Of a DNA stretch of 39,985 nucleotides, positions 32,779-39,985 are shown piece after piece. The notes beneath the pieces are model-generated. The model worked only from the letters and a program-made list of their open reading frames with translations. It was not told the origin of the DNA and made no database searches. This DNA comes from an uncultured Collinsella sp. (GTDB lineage Bacteria > Actinomycetota > Coriobacteriia > Coriobacteriales > Coriobacteriaceae): positions 1-39,985 of the forward strand of contig CABURR010000014.1 in the NCBI GenBank assembly GCA_902493985.1. The letters run 5' to 3'. Position 1 is the first letter of the stretch, and each line of letters opens with the position of its first letter. Both the position numbers and the translations under genes were made by a program.

Positions 32779-33300
32779 ATGGAAGACAAGCATCTATATC
32801 GAGAGACACAGTGGGACGTGTCGGCCGAGGAGGGCCGTGCCCATCATGGGCTGGTCGCAATCGGTTTTGCGATCCTTGTCGTGATGGTGATTGCCTGTTG
32901 TATCTGGACGTTTGGTGGTCGTGGCGGCGCTGTATGGGAGTTCGAGGCTGATGATGGCCTACCGATTATGACGGTGAGGAGTACCGGCGGTAATGCCAAT
33001 ACGCTCGCCATTCCGGGCGATTATTGGTACCCGCGCGATGAGTTTGTGCAGTTGCAGCTGAGTGGTGGGTCCATTCCAGGTGAAGAAATCGAACGCGTGA
33101 CGTTTGACGCGGCGCTCAAAACGCTGACGGTGAAGCTCAAAGATCAAGGAGATGTGCCCACGACCATGGATATCGCCCTGACGGAATGGCGCTTGGAGCC
33201 TCCATCGGGTGTTGCGGTGTCCGAGGTAGAGCACGTTAAGGTTGCCTACCAAGATGGCTCGACGAGCGAGATCGCCAAGGCCGACGGTCTGGCGGAATAG
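32779..33300 (+). CDS. Hypothetical single-pass membrane protein
   Basis: This 173-residue protein is not recognised. It has a polar N-terminus of about 24 residues (MEDKHLYRETQWDVSAEEGR), one hydrophobic segment (about 25-45, LVAIGFAILVVMVIACCIW) and an extracytoplasmic domain of about 125 residues predicted rich in beta strands and acidic residues. GGGGAGG lies 6 nt before the ATG. It is transcribed divergently from thiC, whose -10 box lies 51-56 bp upstream of its start codon. No Cys-based lipobox or catalytic motif is evident. Confidence 0.75.
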   Translation: MEDKHLYRETQWDVSAEEGRAHHGLVAIGFAILVVMVIACCIWTFGGRGGAVWEFEADDGLPIMTVRSTGGNANTLAIPGDYWYPRDEFVQLQLSGGSIPGEEIERVTFDAALKTLTVKLKDQGDVPTTMDIALTEWRLEPPSGVAVSEVEHVKVAYQDGSTSEIAKADGLAE

Positions 33301-33363
33301 TGGGGTGTTCACCGAATGCCATGAAAGCATGCCGAGGTGGAGTTCGGCGCTAGCGACAGGCTT

Positions 33364-34173
33364 CTAGAATGCCTGCTCGTTGATGAAGGCCAGGCTGTCT
33401 GGGGACGAGAGCTCGGGGACATAGCGGTAGCCAAGGTTGAACTCGGTAAGACCGGCGGCGTCCTCGAGCTTGTTTTCTGCCATCCAGCGCACCATGGAGC
33501 CGCGCGCCTTTTTGCTGGCGGTCGAGCGCTGGATGGGCTTGCCGTTGCGGACACCTTCGCCAAAGAGACAAGTGACGGTTGTGGCGTCGCCTGCGAGATG
33601 GGGTAGAACGGCCTTGGCGTACTCCGCGCTGGCAAGGTTGACGACCGTGGTGTTGGAGCCGGTCGGCGCAATGGCGCATGCAAGTTTGTCGCCCCAAAAC
33701 GCATAGAGGTCACGGGCGTTGTCGACGGCGAGCTTGGCTCCCATTTCGAGCCGATAGGGCTCAACGCCATGGAAAGGCCGCACGCATCCGTACAATCCGG
33801 AGAGGATCCAGAGATGGTTTTGCAGCCAGTCGAGCTGTGCAGCATCCATGACCTCGGGCGCCATGCTTTGGTATTGGATGCCGTGGTAGGACATGACGGC
33901 GGGGGAGATTCGGCGCGCGATATCGGGATCGGCGAGGTCGGCATCGCTCGGGACGGGCATAAATTCTTGAAGCGTATCCAGGCACGTTGTAAGCAGCCTG
34001 TCGCTCACGTTCCAAAGGGCCTGAAGACCTGCTGCGCCATCCTCGCGTTCGATGCCTAGCAGTGCCTGATGGAGCCGGGCCGTCTGATGTGCAAAAGGCG
34101 GTATGCCCAAAACGTCAAAGGCATCTTGAGCTGTCCGCATCTGTTTGGCGGGCGAAATGACGACCTGCAGCAT
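33364..34173 (-). CDS. yaaA: YaaA (DUF328), peroxide stress protein
   Basis: YaaA lowers free iron and protects DNA against peroxide in E. coli; the fold binds DNA. The 269-residue protein has the N-terminal SPAKQM motif, LSGLYGCVRPFHGVEPYRLEMG, and the C-terminal SKKARGSMVRWMAEN block characteristic of the family. The ATG at 34173 lies 5 nt after GAGGAG; a GTG two codons upstream overlaps that site. It is convergent with the membrane protein at 32779-33300; the 63-nt gap holds only a 5-bp GCCGA/TCGGC stem. Confidence 0.92.
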   Translation of the reverse strand: MLQVVISPAKQMRTAQDAFDVLGIPPFAHQTARLHQALLGIEREDGAAGLQALWNVSDRLLTTCLDTLQEFMPVPSDADLADPDIARRISPAVMSYHGIQYQSMAPEVMDAAQLDWLQNHLWILSGLYGCVRPFHGVEPYRLEMGAKLAVDNARDLYAFWGDKLACAIAPTGSNTTVVNLASAEYAKAVLPHLAGDATTVTCLFGEGVRNGKPIQRSTASKKARGSMVRWMAENKLEDAAGLTEFNLGYRYVPELSSPDSLAFINEQAF

Positions 34174-34188
34174 GGGCACTCCTCTGCC

Positions 34189-34262
34189 AAAAAAGGAAGT
34201 TGCGGTGGAATACGGTCTGTTTTGGCCGTTTATGGGCTAGTTTAGTCCGTATTTCACCGCAA
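34189..34262 (-). terminator. Long hairpin terminator after the M18 peptidase, with the conserved-loop motif
   Basis: Arms 34200-34215 and 34247-34262 pair over 16 bp (one wobble), followed by a mismatch and two more pairs. On the - strand the stem is followed by T6 (34194-34189), as expected of a terminator for the M18 gene. The loop carries GGCCGTTTATGGGCTAG at 34224-34240, which matches 13 of 17 positions of the loop of palindrome unit 1 at 30010-30026. Confidence 0.85.
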
Positions 34263-34278
34263 GTTAAAAGGAGACTGG

Positions 34279-35676
34279 TTAGGCGCGCTCGAGGAAGGCC
34301 TTGTAGCCGCGGTAGGCCTCGTAGATATCGGCCTTGTTAGCGACCTCCCACAGGGCGTGCATGGACAGGACGGCAACGCCGGAGTCGATGACGTTCATGC
34401 CGTACTTGGCCATGATGTAGGCGATGGTGCCGCCGCCGCCCGCATTGACGCGGCCGAGCTCGCAGGTCTGGAAGTCCACGCCCGCCTCGTCCATGATGTC
34501 GCGGACGAGGGCCACGTACTCGGCGTCGGCGTCGTTGGAGCCGCCCTTGCCGCGGCTGCCCGTGTACTTGTTAAAGCACAGGCCGCGACCCATAAAGGCT
34601 GCGTTCTTGGTTTCGAACTTGCCGGCGTAGCCCGGGTCGAAGCCGGCGGACACGTCAGAGGAGAGCATGCGGCTGCGGGCGAGCGCGCGGCGAAGGGCCA
34701 GCGGGCTGTCCTCACCGGCGAGCGTCATGATCTCGGCGACGGTGTTCTCGAAGAAGCGGCTCGTCATACCGGTGGCACCCACGGAGCCGATCTCCTCCTT
34801 GTCGACGATGAGCGTGATGCTCGTGCGCTCGACATTGGCCACATTGATCTGGGCGAGCATGGAGGGGTAGGCGCAGACGCGGTCGTCGTGGCCATAGCCC
34901 AAAATCATGGAACGGTCGAGGCCCATGTCGCGGGCGGGGCCGGCGGGCACGACCTCGATCTCGGCGGAGAGGAAGTCCTCCTCCTCGACGTCGTACTGTT
35001 CCTTGAGGATGTCCAGGAACATCTGCTTGACGGGCTCCTTGGGAGCGTCCTTGTCGTCATCATCGAACTTGACGGGGCGGCCGCCCACGATTACGTCGAG
35101 GATCTCGGCATCGACGGCGTCCTTGGCAGGCTTGGACATCTGCTCACTCGAGAGGTGGATCAGCAGGTCGGAGATGGTAAAGACCGGGTCGTCTGCCTTG
35201 TCGCCGATATTGATGTCGACGGTGGTGCCGTCCTTTTTGCAGATGACGCCCACGAGTGCGAGAGGGGAGGCCACCCAGTGGTAGCTCTTGACGCCGCCGT
35301 AGTAGTGCGTGTCGAGATAAGCCATGTCGCCGGCCTCGAAGGCGGGGTTCTGCTTAAGGTCCAGGCGCGGCGAGTCCACGTGCGCGCCCAGGATGTTAAA
35401 GCCCTGCTCGAGCGGGGCGGTGCCCAGGTTGACGAGCATAAGGTCCTTGCCGTGGTTAGCGGCATACACCTTGTCGCCTGCCTTGAGCTCGCGGCCTTCG
35501 GCGATTACGGTCTCCAGGTCGACGTATCCCGCCTCCTCGGCCATCTTGATGCCGGCCTTGACGCACAGGCGCTCGGTCTTGTTCTCACTCAAAAACTGCT
35601 TATAGCCGCGGCAAAGCTCCTCGAGCTCCTCGATTTGCTGTGGCGTGTACTTTTTCCATGCGCAGGGACGCTCCAT
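34279..35676 (-). CDS. M18-family zinc aminopeptidase
   Basis: M18 peptidases are dodecameric dinuclear metalloenzymes that remove N-terminal residues from peptides in the cytoplasm. The 465-residue protein has the metal-site segments ILGAHVDSPRLDLK, YGHDDRVCAYP, VDKEEIGSVGATGM with the catalytic Glu pair, SSDVSAGFDP, and the C-terminal MHALWEVANKAD histidine. AAAGGAG lies 8 nt before the ATG (complement of 35674-35676); longer in-frame starts lie upstream of this site. Substrate preference (acidic or general) cannot be decided here. Confidence 0.92.
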   Translation of the reverse strand: MERPCAWKKYTPQQIEELEELCRGYKQFLSENKTERLCVKAGIKMAEEAGYVDLETVIAEGRELKAGDKVYAANHGKDLMLVNLGTAPLEQGFNILGAHVDSPRLDLKQNPAFEAGDMAYLDTHYYGGVKSYHWVASPLALVGVICKKDGTTVDINIGDKADDPVFTISDLLIHLSSEQMSKPAKDAVDAEILDVIVGGRPVKFDDDDKDAPKEPVKQMFLDILKEQYDVEEEDFLSAEIEVVPAGPARDMGLDRSMILGYGHDDRVCAYPSMLAQINVANVERTSITLIVDKEEIGSVGATGMTSRFFENTVAEIMTLAGEDSPLALRRALARSRMLSSDVSAGFDPGYAGKFETKNAAFMGRGLCFNKYTGSRGKGGSNDADAEYVALVRDIMDEAGVDFQTCELGRVNAGGGGTIAYIMAKYGMNVIDSGVAVLSMHALWEVANKADIYEAYRGYKAFLERA

Positions 35677-35715
35677 GACGCAGGCTCCTTTCGGATCGAT
35701 CGTGCTGGTTGATGT

Positions 35716-35750
35716 ACCGTGAGCCATCGTATCACGCGCGGGCTCACGGT
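35716..35750. promoter_or_regulatory. Perfect 10-bp inverted repeat between M18 peptidase and polA
   Basis: ACCGTGAGCC (35716-35725) and GGCTCACGGT (35741-35750) are perfect inverted repeats with a 15-nt centre, midway in the 166-nt divergent gap. The position suits an operator for either gene or both. TAAACT at 35795-35800, directly preceded by TG, is a weak -10 candidate for polA. Confidence 0.5.
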
Positions 35751-35842
35751 GGCGGGGGAGCTTGATGTGAGGTGGCCGCGGGGCGGGGAGCGTGTAAACT
35801 GGAGTGAGCAAACCGTGCCCAGCCTAAAGCGAGGTATTCAAT

Positions 35843-38593
35843 ATGTCTGACAAGCGCCGCACCTTTGCCGTTATCGACGGCAACTCGCTCATGCATCGCG
35901 CCTTCCACGCCGTGCCGCCGACCATGAACGCGCCGGACGGTCGCCCCACCAACGCGATTTTTGGCTTTCTGAACATGTTTCTTAAGATGATCGACGCCTT
36001 TAACCCCGACGGTGTGGTCGTGGCGTTTGACAAGGGCAAGCCGCGCGTGCGCATGGAGATGCTGCCGCAATACAAGGCTCAGCGTCCGCCCATGGACCCC
36101 GATCTGCACGCGCAGTTTCCCATGATTAAGGAGCTGCTCGCCGCGCTCAACGTGCCGATTTTGCAGTCCGAGGGCTGGGAAGGCGATGACATCCTGGGCA
36201 CTATGGCGCGCCTGGGCGAGCAGGCCGGCTGTGACATGCTGCTGGTGACCGGTGATCGCGATATGTATCAGCTCGTGACCGAGCACGTCAACGTGGTCTC
36301 GACCCGCAAGGGCCTGTCCGACGTGGCGATCATGACGCCCGAGAGCGTGGACGATCTGTATCACGGCATCACGCCGGCGCTCGTACCCGACTTTTATGGT
36401 CTGAAGGGCGACACGTCCGATAACATCCCCGGCGTGCCGGGCATCGGCCCCAAAAAGGCGAGTGCGCTCATTGCGCAGTACGGTAGCCTGGACGAGGTCA
36501 TCGCACATGCCGACGAGGTCAAGGGCAAAATGGGCGAAAACCTGCGCGCGCACATCGACGACGCGCTGCTGAGTCGCAAGGTCGCGACCATCCGCACCGA
36601 TGCGCCTGTTGAGCTCGATTTTGAGGCGACGTCCTTCCCGGCGTTTTCTGCCGATGAGGTTTCCGCGGCGCTGGGTACGCTTGGTATCACCGCCATGCAG
36701 AACCGTTTCTTGGCGCTGATCGGCGGCGAGGACGGGGCTGCTGCTGCCTCCAGTGTGTTTGAGATGCCTGCGATGGTTCGCGCAGCCGCCGGCGATGCTG
36801 ACGCGCTTGGTGCCGTTGCGGCTGAGATCTCCCGCGCGATCGATGCCGGCGAGTGGGCCGCCGCCGTGGTGGACGACGACAAGGAAGAGGGCGCGCTCTT
36901 TGGACTGACGCGCACACTGTGGTTGGCGACGTCCAAGGGCCTGTTCGCGCTCGAGGAGGGCGACAGCGATGCGGCGGCTGAGGTTGAGGGCTTCAACTTC
37001 GTCCACGGCGTGATCGCTGGTGTGCTCGCGCGTCTCTTTATGGAGGGTCGCGTGGCGAGCCCGGATATGAAGGCGCTGTTGCACGAGCTTTCGCCCATCG
37101 ATTCTTCTGAGCCCGAGCTCATGGATCCGCTCGCTGCCGATTCCACGCGTATCTTCGATACCGTGGTCGCCGCCTACCTGCTGGATTCCGATCGCTCCGA
37201 GTTCGATGAGGCATATCTGGCCGATACCTACCTGCAGATGACGCTGCCTGCGGCGCGCGGCGCAGAGGGTGCTGGTGAGGACGCTCCTTCGCCCGCCGCT
37301 CGCACGGCGGCCTTGACGCTGGCGCTGGTCGCGCCGTTGCGTGACCGCATGGCCCGCGAGAATGCCGCCAACGTGTTCGATGGCATCGAGATGCCGCTCG
37401 TTCCGGTGCTTGCCAAGATGGAGCGCGCGGGCATGCTCGTGGACCCCGAGCGCCTGCACAGTCTGTCCGAGGGTCTGGCGACCCAGATTGCCGAGGTTGA
37501 GCGCAGCATTCGCGACCTGGCGGGTGACGAGACCTTCAATATTGGCAGTCCCATGCAGCTGTCGCACGTGTTGTTTGACGTTATGGGGCTTCCGACCAAG
37601 GGCCTCAAAAAGACTAAGCGCGGCTATTATTCGACCAACGCCAAGGTGTTGAGCGACCTTGCCCGCGACCACGAGATCGTGCGCCTGATTTTGGACTGGC
37701 GTGAGAAGTCCAAGATTAAGTCGACCTATCTGGACACGCTAGGTCCGCTGCGCCGTGGTGACGGTCGTGTGCACACCACGTACAACCAGACCATCACCGC
37801 GACGGGACGTCTGTCTTCGAGCGACCCCAATCTGCAAAACATTCCGACGCGCTCGGAGCTGGGGCGTACCGTCAAGACGGCGTTTTCGGCAGGCGAGGGG
37901 AGCGTCTTTTTGGCGGTGGACTACTCGCAGATCGAGCTGCGTCTGCTAGCGCATCTTTCGGGTGACGAGCACCTGGTGCGCGCCTTTAACGAGGGCGAGG
38001 ACTTCCACGCCGAGACGGCCGCGCGTGTGTTTGGCGTTCCCGTGTCCGAGGTAACGCCCGACCTGCGCAGCCGCGCCAAGGCCGTGAACTTTGGCATCGT
38101 GTACGGTCAGCAGGCCTACGGTCTCTCGCAGTCGCTGCACATCTCGATGGCCGAGGCGCGTGGCATGATCGACCGCTACTACGAGGCCTATCCGGGCGTG
38201 CGCATGTTCCTCGACAACGTGGTGGCGCGTGCTAAGCAGACGGGCTACGCCGAGACCATGTACGGCCGCAGACGCCATATTCCCGAGCTCAAGGCCAAAA
38301 ATCCGCAGCTTCGCGGCTTTGGCGAACGCACGGCCATGAACCACCCCATGCAGGGCACCGCAGCAGACATCATCAAGATCGCCATGGCCCGCGTAAGCCG
38401 CCGCCTGGAAGAAGAGGGCTTTGCCGCCCACATGATTCTGCAGGTACACGACGAACTGGACTTTGAGTGCCCCGTCGACGAAGTCGAGCGCCTGACCGCC
38501 ATGGTCCGCGACGTCATGGAGCACGTAGTAGACCTCCGCGTCCCCCTAATCGCCGAAGCCAGCACCGGCATAACCTGGGCCGACGCGAAATAG
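35843..38593 (+). CDS. polA: DNA polymerase I
   Basis: This family-A polymerase of 916 residues fills gaps and removes RNA primers. The 5' nuclease domain (about 1-300) keeps its acidic metal ligands (VIDGNSLMHRAF, VVAFDKGKPRVRMEM, EGWEGDDILGTMA, VTGDRDMYQL). The middle domain (about 310-510) lacks the DxE of the proofreading exonuclease, so it is probably inactive. The polymerase domain has motif A AVDYSQIELRLLAH (Asp693), motif B RSRAKAVNFGIVYG (Lys746) and motif C VHDELDFE (His869-Asp870-Glu871). GAGG lies upstream of the ATG. The last 60 or so codons shift to C/A-rich usage. Confidence 0.97.
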   Translation: MSDKRRTFAVIDGNSLMHRAFHAVPPTMNAPDGRPTNAIFGFLNMFLKMIDAFNPDGVVVAFDKGKPRVRMEMLPQYKAQRPPMDPDLHAQFPMIKELLAALNVPILQSEGWEGDDILGTMARLGEQAGCDMLLVTGDRDMYQLVTEHVNVVSTRKGLSDVAIMTPESVDDLYHGITPALVPDFYGLKGDTSDNIPGVPGIGPKKASALIAQYGSLDEVIAHADEVKGKMGENLRAHIDDALLSRKVATIRTDAPVELDFEATSFPAFSADEVSAALGTLGITAMQNRFLALIGGEDGAAAASSVFEMPAMVRAAAGDADALGAVAAEISRAIDAGEWAAAVVDDDKEEGALFGLTRTLWLATSKGLFALEEGDSDAAAEVEGFNFVHGVIAGVLARLFMEGRVASPDMKALLHELSPIDSSEPELMDPLAADSTRIFDTVVAAYLLDSDRSEFDEAYLADTYLQMTLPAARGAEGAGEDAPSPAARTAALTLALVAPLRDRMARENAANVFDGIEMPLVPVLAKMERAGMLVDPERLHSLSEGLATQIAEVERSIRDLAGDETFNIGSPMQLSHVLFDVMGLPTKGLKKTKRGYYSTNAKVLSDLARDHEIVRLILDWREKSKIKSTYLDTLGPLRRGDGRVHTTYNQTITATGRLSSSDPNLQNIPTRSELGRTVKTAFSAGEGSVFLAVDYSQIELRLLAHLSGDEHLVRAFNEGEDFHAETAARVFGVPVSEVTPDLRSRAKAVNFGIVYGQQAYGLSQSLHISMAEARGMIDRYYEAYPGVRMFLDNVVARAKQTGYAETMYGRRRHIPELKAKNPQLRGFGERTAMNHPMQGTAADIIKIAMARVSRRLEEEGFAAHMILQVHDELDFECPVDEVERLTAMVRDVMEHVVDLRVPLIAEASTGITWADAK

Positions 38594-38627
38594 AAAAGCA
38601 ACCACAGTTCCAAAGTAACCAAAAACA

Positions 38628-38661
38628 GAAGGACGCCCCTTATCAACAAGGAGCGTCCTTC
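38628..38661. terminator. Hairpin terminator between polA and the HAD gene
   Basis: GAAGGACGC (38628-38636) pairs with GCGTCCTTC (38653-38661), with an inner CCTT/AAGG stem. The - strand side runs into CTGTTTTTGG, and the + strand side into GTTCAATT. It may serve both convergent transcripts. Confidence 0.7.
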
Positions 38662-38698
38662 GTTCAATTAAATTCAGCCTAAGTATCTAGACACTCAA

Positions 38699-38894
38699 GA
38701 CGCCATCTTGGCGGCAGGTAAGTAAACCTAGGGCCTGGCCGGCCGGCACGGGTTAACTTTTCGTAGATTCCGCACGCAAAGAAAGCCACTTAATGTGGCT
38801 TTCGTCTTGCGCAGGACCTGACCGAGCGAAAAGTTAACCCGTGCCGCCCGGCCAGGCCCGACGAGCCACGTTAACGAGCCGCCAAGATGGCGTC
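38699..38894. repeat. Long nested inverted-repeat element B
   Basis: Outer arms 38699-38715 and 38878-38894 are a perfect 17-bp inverted repeat; the right arm is the 3' end of the HAD gene. Inner arms 38731-38763 and 38827-38859 pair at 32 of 33 positions. The loop contains a further perfect stem, GAAAGCCAC (38781-38789) with GTGGCTTTC (38795-38803). The inner arms (GGCCGGCACGGGTTAACTTTT) resemble element A at 24711-24830. No coding potential is apparent. Confidence 0.87.
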
Positions 38895-39698
38895 GATGAG
38901 CGTCAGTACGCCCCCGTCGTTGTTGCTCGGAATGCGCCACTTGGCGTGCGCGTTCATATGCTCCTCGGCATTGTCCACGATAAAGCTGTGTCCGACGCGC
39001 TCCAGCATGGGGATGTCATTGTAGGTGTCGCCCACGGCGGCAGCATCGGCAATATCGATGCCCAGGTGCTCGCACAGGTGAGCGACGCCGGCGCCCTTGT
39101 CGACGCCCAGGTTCATAAAGTCGATCCACTCGCGCCCGGCGTTGGTGACGTAGAGCTTGTCCGAGAACTCGGGGCTATAGGTCTCGCGGAAAGCGGGCTC
39201 GGCGTCGTAGCCGGGGAAGAAGACCGAAATCTTGTTGGACTCGAAATCAATGCCCTCAAAGCTGTCGACGTAGTTGATTGTGTTGTAGTAGACGCTGATC
39301 TCGTCGTGGTATTGATGGTCGCGGGCAAGCACGTAGAACTCGTCGAAGCAGCACAGGACGGGGACAGCGCGAGGATCCTCCGAGGCACGGCTCAAGACCT
39401 GCTGATACAGCTCCACGTCAATATTGCTTTTATAGATATAGTTACCGCGATAGATCACGCACGCTCCGTTGTCGGGACAAAAAGCAAGGCGGTTTTTGAT
39501 GCCCTCGAACATCTCCTCGAGCTTGGGGGCGGGACGTCCGCTGGCGGGGCAGAATACGATGCCTGCGTCGGCGAGCTTGTCCAGACGCTCGTCGAGACCC
39601 TGGGGCAGCACGCGCTCGTCGGTCAGCAGCGTCTTGTCCATATCGACGGCGAGAATCTTAATGTTTCCGATATTGGCATCCGATTCGTAAGTTTGCAT
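38871..39698 (-). CDS. Cof-type HAD-IIB family phosphatase
   Basis: This 275-residue protein is a cytoplasmic haloacid-dehalogenase-fold sugar- or cofactor-phosphatase. Motifs: I, VDMDKTLL with nucleophile Asp19 and acid/base Asp21; II, PASGRP; III, the Lys in LGVDKGAGV; IV, VGDTYNDIPML. The cap between motifs II and III is the alpha/beta type IIB. GAAAGG lies upstream of the ATG. The last codons (encoding DAILA) lie in the right outer arm of inverted-repeat element B, whose mirror copy sits upstream near polA. The substrate is not predictable. Confidence 0.92.
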   Translation of the reverse strand: MQTYESDANIGNIKILAVDMDKTLLTDERVLPQGLDERLDKLADAGIVFCPASGRPAPKLEEMFEGIKNRLAFCPDNGACVIYRGNYIYKSNIDVELYQQVLSRASEDPRAVPVLCCFDEFYVLARDHQYHDEISVYYNTINYVDSFEGIDFESNKISVFFPGYDAEPAFRETYSPEFSDKLYVTNAGREWIDFMNLGVDKGAGVAHLCEHLGIDIADAAAVGDTYNDIPMLERVGHSFIVDNAEEHMNAHAKWRIPSNNDGGVLTLIDAILAAR

Positions 39699-39841
39699 AA
39701 AAGCGCGCCTTTCGTTTCGAGATTGTTTCAGACGTTATAACCATCAACTAGTAGTCGAGCGTATTTTCGCAGGAATGGTGCGTATTTGCACTGCAATTCA
39801 CAAACTAATGAAAAAACTTTTCAGAAATTTGAATTTGTCGC

Positions 39842-39869
39842 TTGCGCAGCGTGCACTTTATCGTAATAT
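39842..39869 (+). promoter_or_regulatory. Promoter candidate for the gene starting at 39973
   Basis: TTGCGC (39842-39847) and TAATAT (39864-39869) are separated by 16 bp in an AT-rich stretch. A start near 39876 would make the RNA begin just at the three-way-junction fold. Confidence 0.5.
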
Positions 39870-39876
39870 AGCGAAC

Positions 39877-39933
39877 ATCGAAAACGGAGACGGCAAAAGA
39901 GCCGCTTACCGAGGAAAAGGTACCGTTTGCGAT
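39877..39933 (+). promoter_or_regulatory. Predicted three-way-junction RNA leader
   Basis: P1 pairs 39877-39880 with 39930-39933 and 39882-39887 with 39923-39928, with one A-G mismatch between. P2 is CGGC/GCCG (39891-39894 with 39901-39904, loop AAAAGA). P3 is TACC/GGTA (39907-39910 with 39919-39922, loop GAGGAAAA). P3 abuts P1 directly. It does not match any riboswitch consensus I could recall, and it lies 40 nt before the start codon of the next gene. Confidence 0.5.
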
Positions 39934-39972
39934 ATTTGAATTGCGCTCGGCGATACGTGAAAGGAGAGGCAG

Positions 39973-39985
39973 ATGCAGTTCGTAA
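39973..39985 (+). CDS. Start of a gene truncated by the window edge
   Basis: AAGGAGAGG (39961-39969) is followed 3 nt later by ATG at 39973, opening MQFV before the window ends. Only four codons are visible, so no product can be named. The promoter at 39842-39869 and the folded leader at 39877-39933 belong to this gene. Confidence 0.6.

Noticed and set aside
35744..37672. Long antisense open frame over polA
   Set aside because: Shadow of polA; low-complexity His/Arg/Gly composition and no recognisable motif.
39877..39933. Purine or other known riboswitch, or hammerhead ribozyme
   Set aside because: The junction lacks the conserved core and loop sequences of these classes.

Overview
The window is one contiguous, GC-rich chromosomal stretch that looks like a Coriobacteriia actinobacterium, most likely Collinsella or a close relative. 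The evidence is a division/cell-wall (dcw) cluster in actinobacterial order that lacks ftsA and continues ftsZ-pgeF-yggS-sepF-yggT-divIVA, together with strong AAGGAG-type ribosome binding sites and the general protein flavour. The genus call is inference from gene content; no marker gene such as 16S rRNA is present.

Region 1 (1-15784) is the dcw cluster on the + strand: mraZ, rsmH, ftsL-like, ftsI, murF, mraY, murD, ftsW, murG, murC, murB, ftsQ, ftsZ. The genes are packed with short gaps or overlaps and encode the cytoplasmic steps from UDP-MurNAc to lipid II plus the septal synthase FtsW/FtsI and the FtsZ ring. murE, ddl and ftsA are missing from their usual places. The leader ahead of mraZ (1-238) is unusually rich in signals: NrdR-box-like palindromes, a very dense G-quadruplex motif, a clear promoter, and two matching hairpins whose outer base pairs covary.

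Region 2 (15785-23909) continues with pgeF, then a complete phosphate uptake operon pstS-pstC-pstA-pstB-phoU inserted between pgeF and yggS, then sepF, yggT (which seems to start at ATC or ATT) and divIVA.

Region 3 (23910-29932) holds a nitroreductase, a second phosphate system (Pit permease plus DUF47/PhoU-like partner, - strand), a small unknown protein, a BI-1/YccA membrane protein, a microbial-PARG-like protein with an altered catalytic motif, and an SGNH hydrolase.

Region 4 (29933-39985) holds an intergenic array of palindromes, thiD and thiC (- strand, thiC behind a TPP riboswitch), a membrane-anchored unknown, yaaA, an M18 aminopeptidase, polA, a HAD phosphatase, and a structured leader for a gene cut off by the window edge.

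The most interesting unexplained material is intergenic. One family is a tandem array of three 45-bp palindromes (29993-30198) that shares a conserved loop motif with a hairpin at 34200-34262. A second family consists of two related long nested inverted repeats (about 24711-24830 and 38699-38894), each lying just downstream of a - strand gene. No CRISPR array, prophage, transposase, tRNA or rRNA gene was seen.
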